A stretch of DNA of 64,000 nucleotides, taken from NCBI RefSeq assembly GCF_002899675.1, contig NZ_PKUU01000003.1, positions 186,001-250,000 of the forward strand, written 5' to 3'. The translations under genes and the position numbers were made by a program. The notes under the pieces are model-generated. The model was not told the DNA's origin. It saw only the letters and a list, made by a program, of their open reading frames with translations, and did no database searches. This stretch comes from Clostridium sp. chh4-2 (GTDB lineage Bacteria > Bacillota > Clostridia > Lachnospirales > Lachnospiraceae). This document shows, piece by piece, positions 18,559 through 26,976 of this stretch; position 1 is the stretch's first letter; each line of letters starts with the position of its first letter.

Positions 18559-19236
18559 TTAATGAGATTCCTTTTTTACAAGAAACAGCCTGTTCAGATC
18601 CTTCTGCCACGGGTAAACAAATTCCATATACCGCTCGATGCTGCCATACGTTTCAAATATTTGCTTCCAGTAATCCGTTGTTTCCTGATGCAGACGCAGG
18701 ATTCCGTCTTCTTCATATAAATGAGGCGTCTTCTTTTTATAATCCAGATCCAGTATCTCTTTTGGAGTATAATAGGGGTTCAGCTTAATGAACCAGTATC
18801 CTCTCGGAGCAAGTACGCGGTCCAGTCTTTTCAGAACGATTTTATCCACCTGCTCCGGCATCACGTCCAAAACATTGGACAATATGATCCCGTCAAATTC
18901 CCCGTCTTCAAAATCATCCAGCATTTCACTGTTTCCGGTAAAGAAATGCAGTCTGTTGTAATGGCTCAGCTTTGCCGTTTCCTTAGCAAATGTGATGCCA
19001 TTTTCAGCTTCATCGATCCCTACTCCTCTTTTCTCCGGAAAATTCTGCATATACTGAAAAATGATATCCCCTGTGCCGCACCCAAAATCCAGTACACGGC
19101 TGGTCTTTTCTCCAAATTCCCTTAAAACTCCGTCAAAGCCCGGTTCCACCGTTAAATTGATATCTCTTAAATCCACTGGCTGACATTGGGAATATACCTC
19201 ATTCCACAGCCTTTTTTCTCTGTCGTATGCTTTCAT
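18559..19236 (-). CDS. Class I SAM-dependent methyltransferase
   Basis: 225-residue Rossmann-fold methyltransferase. Motif I is VLDFGCGTGD at about 48-57, the acidic residue after beta-2 is in GVGIDEAENG, motif III is near FDGIILSNVLDVM, and the motif-IV proline region is RVLAPRGYWFIKLNP. The acceptor cannot be told from sequence. The C-terminal half (YYTPKEILDLDY to WKQIFETYGS) is specific to this subfamily. It lies 20 bases downstream of the DnaJ-like gene on the minus strand and may share its transcript. Confidence 0.82.
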   Translation of the reverse strand: MKAYDREKRLWNEVYSQCQPVDLRDINLTVEPGFDGVLREFGEKTSRVLDFGCGTGDIIFQYMQNFPEKRGVGIDEAENGITFAKETAKLSHYNRLHFFTGNSEMLDDFEDGEFDGIILSNVLDVMPEQVDKIVLKRLDRVLAPRGYWFIKLNPYYTPKEILDLDYKKKTPHLYEEDGILRLHQETTDYWKQIFETYGSIERYMEFVYPWQKDLNRLFLVKKESH

Positions 19237-19256
19237 GTTTTGTCACTCTTTCTGAT

Positions 19257-20246
19257 CTATGCAACGTGTCCGCCATAATAGGTTCCGCCGGATTTTTTAC
19301 AGAGCTGTTCAAATTCCATCAGCTTCTGCCTGGCCTCCGGCGTCAGATCCTTTGGTACTTGAATCTCTACCTTCACATATTGGTCGCCGTGGACAGAAGG
19401 ATTTCCCATTGCCACGATGCCTTTTCCTTTTAAGCGGATCTGGCTGCCGGACTGTGTGCCCGCCTTAATCTTACAGAGAACATCCCCATAAATCGTAGAA
19501 ATCTTCACTTCTCCGCCAAGCACCGCTGTGGTAAACGGGATTGAGACGGTCGTATAGAGATCCCGATTTTCTCTTCTAAAGCCCGGTTTGTCATGTACCG
19601 TTACTTTCAAGAGTAAATCTCCTGCCATTTTGCCGTTCCTGTTCGGCATCCCTTTTCCTTTCAGGCGGATTACTTTTCCGTCTGAGATACCGGCCGGAAT
19701 GTTGACTTCTAAGGTCTGTACCTGGCCATTTTCATTTTGAAGGCTAATGATCTTTTTGCCGCCAAATGCAGCTTCGTCAAAGCTGACATCAATATTGCTT
19801 TCAATGTCGGAACCTTTTTCGGAATAATCATGTCGGAACCTGCCTCCAAATCCGTCCCTTTGAAATGCGCCGGAATTTCCGAACAAATTTTTCAGAATAT
19901 CATCCATTCCTTCTCCGCCTTCAAAATGGAATTCATGAAAAGAACCATTGGGGCTGCCGTAGGTGCGGTAAGAACCATTGCCAAAGCCCCCGCCTTGTGT
20001 TCCGTTAAATCCTCCTGCATTCTCATCGAATGCAGCGTCTCCATATTGGTCGTATAACTTCCGTTTTTTCTCATCGCTTAGAATGTCGTAGGCTTCATTT
20101 ACTTCCTTGAATTTTTCGGCAGCATATGCATTACCCTCGTTGCCGTCGGGATGATATTTTTTCGCCAGCTTCCGATAGGCTTTCTTAATTGCCGAAGCAT
20201 CTGCCGCCCTGCTGACACCCAATGTCTCATAATAATCTTTTTTCAT
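19257..20246 (-). CDS. DnaJ/CbpA-type Hsp40 co-chaperone (no zinc finger)
   Basis: 329-residue type II Hsp40. The J domain (1-70) has the HPD triad at 32-34 that stimulates DnaK. A G/F-rich linker (about 75-140, with repeated GGG, FGNGS and F residues) and the two-part C-terminal substrate domain (about 155-325) follow; the Cys4 zinc fingers of DnaJ proper are absent, as in CbpA. The start at 20246 (MKKDYY) is chosen over an ATG 6 codons upstream because GGGAG precedes it. No dnaK or grpE is adjacent, so this is a dispersed accessory co-chaperone. Confidence 0.88.
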   Translation of the reverse strand: MKKDYYETLGVSRAADASAIKKAYRKLAKKYHPDGNEGNAYAAEKFKEVNEAYDILSDEKKRKLYDQYGDAAFDENAGGFNGTQGGGFGNGSYRTYGSPNGSFHEFHFEGGEGMDDILKNLFGNSGAFQRDGFGGRFRHDYSEKGSDIESNIDVSFDEAAFGGKKIISLQNENGQVQTLEVNIPAGISDGKVIRLKGKGMPNRNGKMAGDLLLKVTVHDKPGFRRENRDLYTTVSIPFTTAVLGGEVKISTIYGDVLCKIKAGTQSGSQIRLKGKGIVAMGNPSVHGDQYVKVEIQVPKDLTPEARQKLMEFEQLCKKSGGTYYGGHVA

Positions 20247-20275
20247 GCAATTCACTCCCTTCATTGAGAGAACCT

Positions 20276-20310
20276 AAGAGCGGAGGAACAATCCATGCTC
20301 CTCCGCTTAC
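20276..20310. repeat. Hairpin in the DnaJ-like leader
   Basis: AAGAGCGGAGGA pairs with TCCTCCGCTT around an 11-base loop, about 30 bases upstream of the DnaJ-like start codon. It does not match the CIRCE heat-shock operator. It may be a leader structure or an upstream terminator; no further evidence. Confidence 0.4.
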
Positions 20311-20414
20311 CCCTGACTGTTTACATCACCATTTAATAATAAGATTTCTCTCTATCTGTTCTATTTATGTTATAACACATACAACAAGCCGTGTCAAGAG
20401 AAAACGGATGGGAG

Positions 20415-20442
20415 TTTACAGTCTTTTAACAATACTTTTACT
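20415..20442 (+). promoter_or_regulatory. Pho-type box ahead of the purple acid phosphatase
   Basis: TTTACA (20415), TTAACA (20426) and TTTACT (20437) recur at exactly 11-base spacing, the layout of Bacillota PhoP boxes. The array ends 32 bases before the perfect -10 at 20475, close to the geometry seen for the Na/Pi transporter. Confidence 0.65.
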
Positions 20443-20451
20443 ATGGTACGA

Positions 20452-20480
20452 TTTAACGGAACAGCCCTATTCATTATAAT
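20452..20480 (+). promoter_or_regulatory. Promoter of the purple acid phosphatase gene
   Basis: A poor -35 (TTTAAC, 20452-20457), 17-base spacer and perfect TATAAT (20475-20480). A weak -35 with a Pho-type box upstream is typical of activator-dependent promoters. Confidence 0.5.
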
Positions 20481-20509
20481 GGCTTCATAACTATTAAGGA
20501 GGTTATGAG

Positions 20510-21946
20510 ATGAAAAGGCATTTAATAAAGAATTATTCGGGAAAAATTATAGGTACGATGCTGGCGGCAGCTGTATTCTGCACATCGGCTTCCATGTACA
20601 CGCTTGCAGATGATGGATTTCAGGCGGAAACCCTTACTTTGAATCCGGCTGATTCCACATATGGAATCCAGGTAAACTGGTACCGGGACAGCAGTATTAC
20701 ATCCGGAGCTAAGGTGAGATTCAGAGCGGAGGGAAAACAGGACATCATAACGGATGCAGCCGTGTCAGCTGCAACCTCAGGCAAAGCCAGCTGTAAGGCC
20801 AGTGTAAACGGACTGGAACCGGGAACTTCATATATTTATAATGTCTCCAACGACGGAGGTGCTACATGGAGTAAAGATTATACCTACCATGCGCCTGCAT
20901 ATGGAGATTTTACCTTTGCTTTCGTAGGAGATCCGCAGCTGAATCAGGGAGAACAGGATAAAAACAGCGCTTTATTCAGCGCGGACAAGACAACAAAAAC
21001 AGGATGGGCGGATACGATAGATAAAATAAAAGCTGAAAAAGTTGATTTTATCGCGTCGGCCGGAGATCAGGTGGATACCACTGAAAATGGAGTGGAAGGG
21101 GAGTACAATGATTTCTTTGCCCCTGCTTTCATGCAGTCCATTCCATTTGCCCCGGCAGTTGGTAATCACGACAGAAACCCGCTGTTTGGCTATCATTTTA
21201 ACCTTCCGAATACGGTTGCCGTTGATCCGGCCATCGCTATGGCGACAGGAAGCCCCATTGACCGGGCTTTAGCAGAAACAAGCGGAAATTATTTCTATAT
21301 GTATAATAATGCCTTATTCGTGGTTTTAAATGATTCGGCTTATCCAACCAGCACAACCCAGGCCGTTCCGTTTATTCAGGTATTCCAGAGAACTCTTGAC
21401 GCAGCAACTGCCGCCCATCCGGATTATAAATGGCTGTTTGTACAGCATCATAAATCCACGGCCAGCGTGGCCCAGCATGTTGCGGACAAAGATATCCAAT
21501 ATTATGTGGAAGCCGGGTTTGAAAAACTGATGGACCAGTATCAGGTGGATTTTGTATTGGCAGGGCATGACCATGTTTACGTGAGAAGCTACGCGATGAA
21601 AAACGGCCGGAGAACGTCAGAAGAAAAAGATAATCTATCCAATCCTGACGGCACCGTTTATCTGACCTGCAATACGGGTTCGGGATTAAAATATTATAAT
21701 ATTTTTGACACGGAAAAGATCTATGAAAAAGAGAACACGGCATATCCTTATCTGGCAAACGGCCTGACAGGATCGGCCGAATATCTGAAAGGGGTATATC
21801 CGTTATCCACAAATGTTGCGGTACAGAATAAAATACCTGGATATACAATCATTAAAGTCGGGGAAAATCAGGTGAAATTCTCCACTTATGCCACATATGG
21901 AGAAACAGATAATTGCCTTGACACTTTTACGGTAAGTAAAAATTAG
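20510..21946 (+). CDS. Secreted purple-acid-phosphatase-like metallophosphoesterase
   Basis: 478 residues with a signal peptide (about 1-33, cleavage near TLADD). An Fn3-like N-domain (about 40-135) precedes a calcineurin-type phosphoesterase domain (about 137-400) with the full metal-ligand series: FVGDPQ, SAGDQVD, GNHD, QHHKS and AGHDHVY. This is the domain order of purple acid phosphatases. It would release phosphate from extracellular organic phosphates, which fits the Pho-type box upstream. AAGGAGG precedes the ATG and a strong terminator follows. Confidence 0.88.
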   Translation: MKRHLIKNYSGKIIGTMLAAAVFCTSASMYTLADDGFQAETLTLNPADSTYGIQVNWYRDSSITSGAKVRFRAEGKQDIITDAAVSAATSGKASCKASVNGLEPGTSYIYNVSNDGGATWSKDYTYHAPAYGDFTFAFVGDPQLNQGEQDKNSALFSADKTTKTGWADTIDKIKAEKVDFIASAGDQVDTTENGVEGEYNDFFAPAFMQSIPFAPAVGNHDRNPLFGYHFNLPNTVAVDPAIAMATGSPIDRALAETSGNYFYMYNNALFVVLNDSAYPTSTTQAVPFIQVFQRTLDAATAAHPDYKWLFVQHHKSTASVAQHVADKDIQYYVEAGFEKLMDQYQVDFVLAGHDHVYVRSYAMKNGRRTSEEKDNLSNPDGTVYLTCNTGSGLKYYNIFDTEKIYEKENTAYPYLANGLTGSAEYLKGVYPLSTNVAVQNKIPGYTIIKVGENQVKFSTYATYGETDNCLDTFTVSKN

Positions 21947-21963
21947 AAAAAAGAGATCGTTTT

Positions 21964-22004
21964 GCCCCACCGGCAGCTTTGAAATGCCGGTGGGGCAGCT
22001 TTTT
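21964..22004 (+). terminator. Terminator of the phosphatase gene
   Basis: GCCCCACCGGCA pairs perfectly with TGCCGGTGGGGC over a 9-base loop and is followed by AGCTTTTTA. Confidence 0.88.
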
Positions 22005-22049
22005 ATGGAGCGGATAGAAGCGGCTGAACACTTTGATATGGCTGAGCGT

Positions 22050-22742
22050 CTAATAACCCAGCCTGAATCTGTCGGACGCACCGTGATCCATTAAATACCG
22101 TCTTATTTCCTTCACTTTCGCCTTGTTCCGTATAAATGGCGTGCCGTCTAATCGGGAAGAAGATTTTGACACCGGCACAAACATAATGCTGATAGGGGTG
22201 ACGTTATTCATTCCGGCATGTAAATTCACATCGCTTCCGTGTTCGACACAGTAAGTAACCCATTCCATTAACTCGTGGAATGTGGCGTTATGGAGAACGG
22301 TAACACCATTGCACCCTCTGTAATGCATTAATTTAGAAATGGCATCGGACAGCTCCCGGTTATTGGAATCCTGCTGCTCAAATGCGCGCAGCTTTGCCAT
22401 GTCCGCAAACAGGGCGGCATTATCATCTTTTTGTAAATCAATCATGGCTTTTGCTATGTAGATGAGGTAATTGTTACAGCCGCTCATTATGGCGGCTAAT
22501 GACAGATCCTCCGCTTTTTTATAATCTTTGATCTCAATCGCATAAAATACAGAACTGATCATGCTTTCAAAATCAGTTTTTGCTTTTACATCAATATCTC
22601 CAATGTTGATATTCGTTTTCATCCCCTCAGTATGAATGATATTTTTAGAACCGCAGTATTGGCAAAATATAAATTCCCTGTTCATTTCAACATCCAATGG
22701 AGCGCCGCAATTATTACAATAAATTGTCGTAGACGTACTCAT
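22050..22742 (-). CDS. Zinc-ribbon protein with helical repeat region
   Basis: 230-residue cytosolic protein of unknown function. It starts with a zinc ribbon, Cys9-x-x-Cys12 and Cys27-x-x-Cys30. The middle is helical and TPR-like (DYKKAEDLSLAAIMSGC). The C-terminal segment resembles a degenerate ankyrin repeat (VTYCVEHGSDVNLHAGMNNVTPISIM, then RRYLMDHGA). The arrangement suggests a protein-binding adaptor. An AGGAGAT site precedes the ATG. No operon partners. Confidence 0.6.
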   Translation of the reverse strand: MSTSTTIYCNNCGAPLDVEMNREFIFCQYCGSKNIIHTEGMKTNINIGDIDVKAKTDFESMISSVFYAIEIKDYKKAEDLSLAAIMSGCNNYLIYIAKAMIDLQKDDNAALFADMAKLRAFEQQDSNNRELSDAISKLMHYRGCNGVTVLHNATFHELMEWVTYCVEHGSDVNLHAGMNNVTPISIMFVPVSKSSSRLDGTPFIRNKAKVKEIRRYLMDHGASDRFRLGY

Positions 22743-22889
22743 GCATTTATCTCCTCTAATACAGTAAAATTTACCTTAATTATATCACACTAAAAATTGT
22801 ATGAACACTGTGTAAGAATATTAAAATGCATAAGTAATTCTACTAAAGACGGGGAGAAAGAAGCTGTAAGCAATCTTGGGGTGAGCAAT

Positions 22890-22935
22890 CTTAACGAAAT
22901 CTTAATATAAGAATCTGCCTCCCATCATATATAAT
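22890..22935 (+). promoter_or_regulatory. Promoter region of the DUF1538 operon
   Basis: A clean -10 TATAAT at 22930-22935 has no good -35 at the right distance. Instead CTTAAC (22890) and CTTAAT (22901) repeat at 11-base spacing and end 23 bases before the -10. This is like the Pho-type boxes in this window but with two repeats only, so assignment is weak. Confidence 0.35.
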
Positions 22936-22968
22936 AAAATAGTTCACATAACATAAAAAGGAGGGTTC

Positions 22969-24507
22969 ATGATATTTTACCAAACTAAACTTCAGGAAAA
23001 ATTACAGGAAGCTTTAAAGGCGGTCCTCCCGATTATTGGGATTGTGCTGCTGCTCTGTTTTACCATTGCTCCTGTGTCGCCCAGCATTTTAATGTCCTTT
23101 ATTCTGGGGGCGGTGCTGCTGGTTGTGGGGATGATGTTTTTCTCCCTTGGAGCGGAACTGGCTATGACTCCCATGGGAGAACGGGTGGGCACCAGCATTA
23201 CCAAATCCAAAAAACTGGCGATGATGATAGGGCTTGGGTTTGTGCTGGGATTTATGATTACAATTTCAGAGCCGGATCTTCAGGTTTTGGCACAGCAGGT
23301 GCCGGCAATTCCCAATTTGACTCTTATCGTGGCAGTTGCGGTGGGGGTTGGTATCTTCTTGGCCGTTGCGCTTTTGCGTATGCTTTTCAGTGTTGCGCTG
23401 CCTCCTCTTTTAGTGGGGCTTTACTGTATCGTATTTGTGTTGGCAATGTTTGTGCCTAAAGATTTTCTGGCCGTGGCATTTGATTCCGGAGGCGTGACTA
23501 CCGGTCCGATGACCGTGCCGTTTATCATGGCTCTCGGTATTGGTATTTCTGCAATTCGAAGCGATAAACATGCGGCGGACGACAGTTTCGGACTTGTGTC
23601 CCTTTGTTCGGTGGGGCCTATTTTGGCAGTTCTCGTGTTGGGGATGATCTTTCATCCGGCAGGAAGCGCCTATGAGCCGGATGTGATTCCGGAGATTCAA
23701 AATTCCGTTGTGCTGAGGAAGCTGTTTTCCGATGCATTGCCTGTATATATGGTTGAAATGGCGGCTTCGCTGTTTCCGATTATTTTCTTTTTTGGAATAT
23801 TTCAAATCGTCTCTTTAAAACTCAGCAGAAAAAATTTGATTAAAATTTCCATAGGGCTTGTTTATACATATATAGGACTGGTATTATTTTTGACAGGGGT
23901 AAATGTGGGATTTATGCCTGCGGGAAATTATTTGGGACAGGTGATTGCCGGACTGCCTTACCGTTTTATTATCGTGCCCATCGGCATGGTGATCGGATAC
24001 TTCATTGTAATGGCCGAACCGGCTGTCTATGTGCTCACCAAGCAGGTGGAGGAACTGACCGACGGGGCGATTCCGGGCAAGGCTATGGAAATCAGCCTTT
24101 CGATCGGAGTGTCCTGTTCCATAGCATTGTCCATGATCCGGGTGCTGACCGGAATTTCAATTCTGTGGTTTCTCATACCGGGGTATGCGGTGGCGCTGAT
24201 TTTATCATTCTTTGTGCCGAAAATATTTACGGCCATCGCATTTGACTCGGGCGGTGTTGCGTCCGGACCGATGACGGCTACATTTTTACTTCCGTTCGCC
24301 ATGGGGGCCTGCGTCACCGTGGGCGGAAATATTGTGACGGACGCATTTGGCGTGGTGGCGATGGTAGCGATGACTCCGTTAATCACCATACAGGTTCTTG
24401 GCGTAATCTATCAGGCCAAGGCAAAAGGTTCTAAGGCACAGATTCCGGCTGCCAAACCGCTGGCTTCCCTGGATCTGCTGGATGATTACGATATTATTGA
24501 ATTGTAG
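22969..24507 (+). CDS. DUF1538 family membrane protein, internally duplicated
   Basis: 512-residue inner-membrane protein with about 12-14 helices and two homologous halves. The signatures repeat: AFDSGGVTTGPMT at 170-182 and AFDSGGVASGPMT at 424-436, and SEPDLQVLAQQV near 100 versus AEPAVYVLTKQV near 349. The paired SGG-GPMT loops look like re-entrant substrate or ion sites of a transporter, but the substrate of DUF1538 proteins is unknown. GGAGG precedes the ATG. The stop is 14 bases before a PII-like gene, implying allosteric control of transport. Confidence 0.85.
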   Translation: MIFYQTKLQEKLQEALKAVLPIIGIVLLLCFTIAPVSPSILMSFILGAVLLVVGMMFFSLGAELAMTPMGERVGTSITKSKKLAMMIGLGFVLGFMITISEPDLQVLAQQVPAIPNLTLIVAVAVGVGIFLAVALLRMLFSVALPPLLVGLYCIVFVLAMFVPKDFLAVAFDSGGVTTGPMTVPFIMALGIGISAIRSDKHAADDSFGLVSLCSVGPILAVLVLGMIFHPAGSAYEPDVIPEIQNSVVLRKLFSDALPVYMVEMAASLFPIIFFFGIFQIVSLKLSRKNLIKISIGLVYTYIGLVLFLTGVNVGFMPAGNYLGQVIAGLPYRFIIVPIGMVIGYFIVMAEPAVYVLTKQVEELTDGAIPGKAMEISLSIGVSCSIALSMIRVLTGISILWFLIPGYAVALILSFFVPKIFTAIAFDSGGVASGPMTATFLLPFAMGACVTVGGNIVTDAFGVVAMVAMTPLITIQVLGVIYQAKAKGSKAQIPAAKPLASLDLLDDYDIIEL

Positions 24508-24521
24508 AAAGGAAATGAGAC

Positions 24522-25202
24522 ATGAGTGAAGTGTATATGATGGTTACTGTGACAAATCGAAGCCGTGTGGAAAAGTTCCTTTCTTTTTATAAAGAAAAGC
24601 AGCTGAGCGTCATGATGGTCACATTGGGAGCCGGAACTGCCTCCGGGGATGTGCTGGATTATCTCGGTCTGGAAGTGTCCGAAAAGGCCGTGATCTTTTC
24701 CGTGGTGACGGATGGCATTTGGAAAACGGTAAAAAAGGGGCTGGAAAACCAGCTGAGAATCGACATTCCGGGAAGCGGAATCGCATTTACCGTTCCTTTA
24801 AGCAGCATCGGGGGAAAACGGGAATTAATGTTTTTAACAGAAAACCAGGGATATGAGAAAGGGGAGGAAACCTCATTGAAGGAGACAACTCACGAACTGT
24901 TAGTAGTAATTGCAAATAACGGATATATAGAAACGGTTATGGATGCGGCAAGGACAGCCGGAGCCGCAGGAGGAACTGTGATTCACGCCAAAGGAACCGG
25001 CATGGAGCGGGCGGAACAATTTTTGGGAGTTTCCCTGGCATCGGAGAAGGAAATGATCTTCATCGTCACCAAAAAAGAACAGAAAAATCCGATCATGAAA
25101 GCCATCATGGCCCAGGCGGGAATGGAATCTAAGGCGAAAGCAATTGTGTTCTCCCTTCCGGTTACCAGCACCGCGGGGTTAAGGCTTTTGGAGGAGGATT
25201 AA
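24522..25202 (+). CDS. Tandem PII-like signalling protein
   Basis: 226 residues that read as two ferredoxin-like PII/GlnB-type modules (about 1-100 and 125-226). The C-terminal module has the PII pattern: VVIANNGYIETVMDAARTAG, a glycine-rich stretch where the T-loop would be (AAGGTVIHAKGTG), and a later hydrophobic strand with the K-x-x-I nucleotide region. GlnB Tyr51 cannot be identified. PII-like proteins bind adenine nucleotides and gate transporters (AmtB, SbtA). Its overlap-close position after a DUF1538 membrane protein suggests it gates that protein. Confidence 0.68.
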   Translation: MSEVYMMVTVTNRSRVEKFLSFYKEKQLSVMMVTLGAGTASGDVLDYLGLEVSEKAVIFSVVTDGIWKTVKKGLENQLRIDIPGSGIAFTVPLSSIGGKRELMFLTENQGYEKGEETSLKETTHELLVVIANNGYIETVMDAARTAGAAGGTVIHAKGTGMERAEQFLGVSLASEKEMIFIVTKKEQKNPIMKAIMAQAGMESKAKAIVFSLPVTSTAGLRLLEED

Positions 25203-25223
25203 ATTCGATTGGCGAGGGGGACG

Positions 25224-25514
25224 CCAGGAATAAGGGGAAAACGGGGCGGACGGGTGAAGAGCGGATGGGGATGGAATTCGGGTTCCAACCGAAGTGGTAC
25301 TAGGCTTGCAAGAGCCAAAAGAGGCAGTCCGGTGCCATTCGAGGTGAAATTTTTATAATTTCACCTCTCAGGGGCACCTCGAAAGCTGATCCGGAAATCA
25401 GCTTTCGCCTGCCTCTTTTGACTCTTGCAAACCAAGTACCACTAATCGGTTTCCACACGAATTCCATCCCCATCCGATCTTCGCCCGTCCGCCCCGTTTT
25501 CCCCTTATTCCTGG
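25224..25514. repeat. Giant branched inverted repeat (about 104-bp arms)
   Basis: Arms 25224-25327 and 25409-25514 are complementary over about 104 positions with few mismatches and one 2-base offset (for example CCAGGAATAAGGGGAAAACG against its complement at the far end). The 81-base interior folds into two further hairpins: GAGGTGAAAT/ATTTCACCTC at 25341-25367 and CGAAAGCTGAT/ATCAGCTTTCG at 25380-25407. It lies between two genes that converge here. It is far larger than a terminator needs to be. Confidence 0.85.
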
Positions 25515-25624
25515 CTGTGTACTGGCTTGGCTGGGAATTTAAAAGAAATTTACCCGATAAAGAGCAGGAGCTATAAATGGGGGAGTACTATATGGTATGA
25601 ATGGTAGGAAGATGTATTTTAGCT

Positions 25625-26485
25625 TTATTTTTTTTCTGTAATCTTATTCTCATCTCTCCACTGTCTAGGAGAAATTCCATATGTTTTTTTAAAGGCGCGT
25701 GAAAAATGCAGCTGGCTTGGGTAGCCTACCGCGTTGCCGATATCGCCGATGGAAAGGCCTGTGAGTTTTAGCAGCTCGGCGGCTTTGGTCATGCGGTAGC
25801 TGATTAAGAATTCCTGAGGGCTTTTGCCTACTGCGTCCCGGAAGATTTTGCCGAAATAGCTGCGGTTTAAATTGCAGAACACTGCGATGTCTTCGATGGT
25901 GATGTCATTTTGAAAATGCTGTTCAATATAGGACATGGCTTCTCTGATGTAGAAATCGCGGATCTTTCCGCCCTGCAGCATTTTGCGGGAGGAAGAGGAG
26001 CGGGTTAAATAATCTAAAAACAGGTACAGATGTCCGATCAGATGAAACGGGGACTGGCCGGAATGCTGGGCGATGTAGAGCATCTCGTTTTTTAGATCCA
26101 GGCTCAGATCCTTTGCATTGGACCGGTAGACGGGATTTTCCATGGTGAGACCGGCCAGCTCCAGGGCTTCTTTTACCCTGAGACCGTCAAATTCTACCCA
26201 GGCATATTCCCAGGGATGGGTTTCATCCGCAAAATAGGTATTGATCTGTTTTGGAAAGATCATAAAGCCCTGTCCGCTTTTGATCTGAAAGGTTCTGGTA
26301 TTGCCGGCGGAATCGTTGGAGAGAAGCGTTCCCGTGCCGGAAATAACATAGTGGAACAAATAGTGGTTTCTGGCATAGGGGCCGTAGGAATGGAGGGGAT
26401 CACACTGCTCCCAGCCATATTGGTAGAGCCCCAAATCTACGAAATTTTCATTGGGAAAAATAGAAAATAGCAGGTTATCACTCAT
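25625..26485 (-). CDS. AraC-family regulator of the galactoside locus
   Basis: 286-residue AraC/XylS regulator. An N-terminal cupin-type sugar-sensing domain (about 10-150, with HYVISGTGTL and SGQGFMIFP) is followed by two helix-turn-helix motifs (about 185-280; IEDIAVFCNLNRSYFGKIF and IGDIGNAVGYPSQLHFSRAF) and the family tail SPRQWR. The start at 26485 is set by GGAGG 8 bases upstream, against an ATG 11 codons earlier. It is divergent from the ABC/alpha-galactosidase operon and presumably activates it. Long inverted repeats bracket the gene on both sides. Confidence 0.9.
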   Translation of the reverse strand: MSDNLLFSIFPNENFVDLGLYQYGWEQCDPLHSYGPYARNHYLFHYVISGTGTLLSNDSAGNTRTFQIKSGQGFMIFPKQINTYFADETHPWEYAWVEFDGLRVKEALELAGLTMENPVYRSNAKDLSLDLKNEMLYIAQHSGQSPFHLIGHLYLFLDYLTRSSSSRKMLQGGKIRDFYIREAMSYIEQHFQNDITIEDIAVFCNLNRSYFGKIFRDAVGKSPQEFLISYRMTKAAELLKLTGLSIGDIGNAVGYPSQLHFSRAFKKTYGISPRQWRDENKITEKK

Positions 26486-26510
26486 GCAAAATACCTCCTT
26501 TAAATGGTTG

Positions 26511-26790
26511 CTATTCACAGCCCCGGTGGTCTCTGCCGTCCGTTCCGGTCTTGGCAGTATGCAGGAACTTTCCTGTTCCGGTTTCGGGCATAAGCATTTC
26601 TAAACGTGCAGGATTTTTCTAAAAACCAAGGGAAATGCCCAAACTCGCTAACTCTCAAACAGGTGGGCATTTCCCTTGAACAAAAAATCCAGCGCGTTAA
26701 GAATTGCTAATGCCCTGCAAAGTCACAGGAAAGTTCCTGCATACTGCCAAGACCGGAACGGACGGCAGAGACCACCGGGGCTGTGAATAG
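26511..26790. repeat. Long hairpin element with 66-bp perfect arms
   Basis: 26511-26576 is exactly complementary to 26725-26790 (66 of 66). Pairing continues inward imperfectly, including a perfect GGGAAATGCCCA/TGGGCATTTCCC stem around 26630-26675, so nearly the whole 280 bases fold into one rod with a loop of about 22 bases. Weaker complementarity (TTTAAATGG/GGGTTTAAA-like) extends outward to the Shine-Dalgarno of the AraC gene. It sits in the leader of the AraC gene between divergent operons. Confidence 0.9.
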
Positions 26791-26808
26791 TAACCCTTTA
26801 AAAGCATT

Positions 26809-26867
26809 ATATACCCAAATGCTAGGCGACTTCAACAGAAAAGAAGAAAAATAGCATTTGGGTATAT
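26809..26867. repeat. 16-bp perfect inverted repeat beside the long hairpin
   Basis: ATATACCCAAATGCTA (26809-26824) is exactly complementary to 26852-26867, with a 27-base purine-rich spacer. It lies between the long hairpin and the promoter of the ABC operon. It could be an operator pair for the AraC protein or a terminator for minus-strand reading. Confidence 0.65.
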
Positions 26868-26886
26868 ATCTGCCAATATCCATGCA

Positions 26887-26915
26887 TTTACTATGCGAAA
26901 AAGTAATGTTATGAT
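26887..26915 (+). promoter_or_regulatory. Promoter of the galactoside ABC operon
   Basis: TTTACT (26887-26892), 17-base spacer, TATGAT (26910-26915). It begins 20 bases downstream of the 16-bp inverted repeat, a usual place for an AraC-type activator site. Confidence 0.55.
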
Positions 26916-26976
26916 AAGTTCAACAACAAGAAAAGCTTAGGAAACAGCAGAAAAAGAGAGGAACGGGAGGAAGAGA

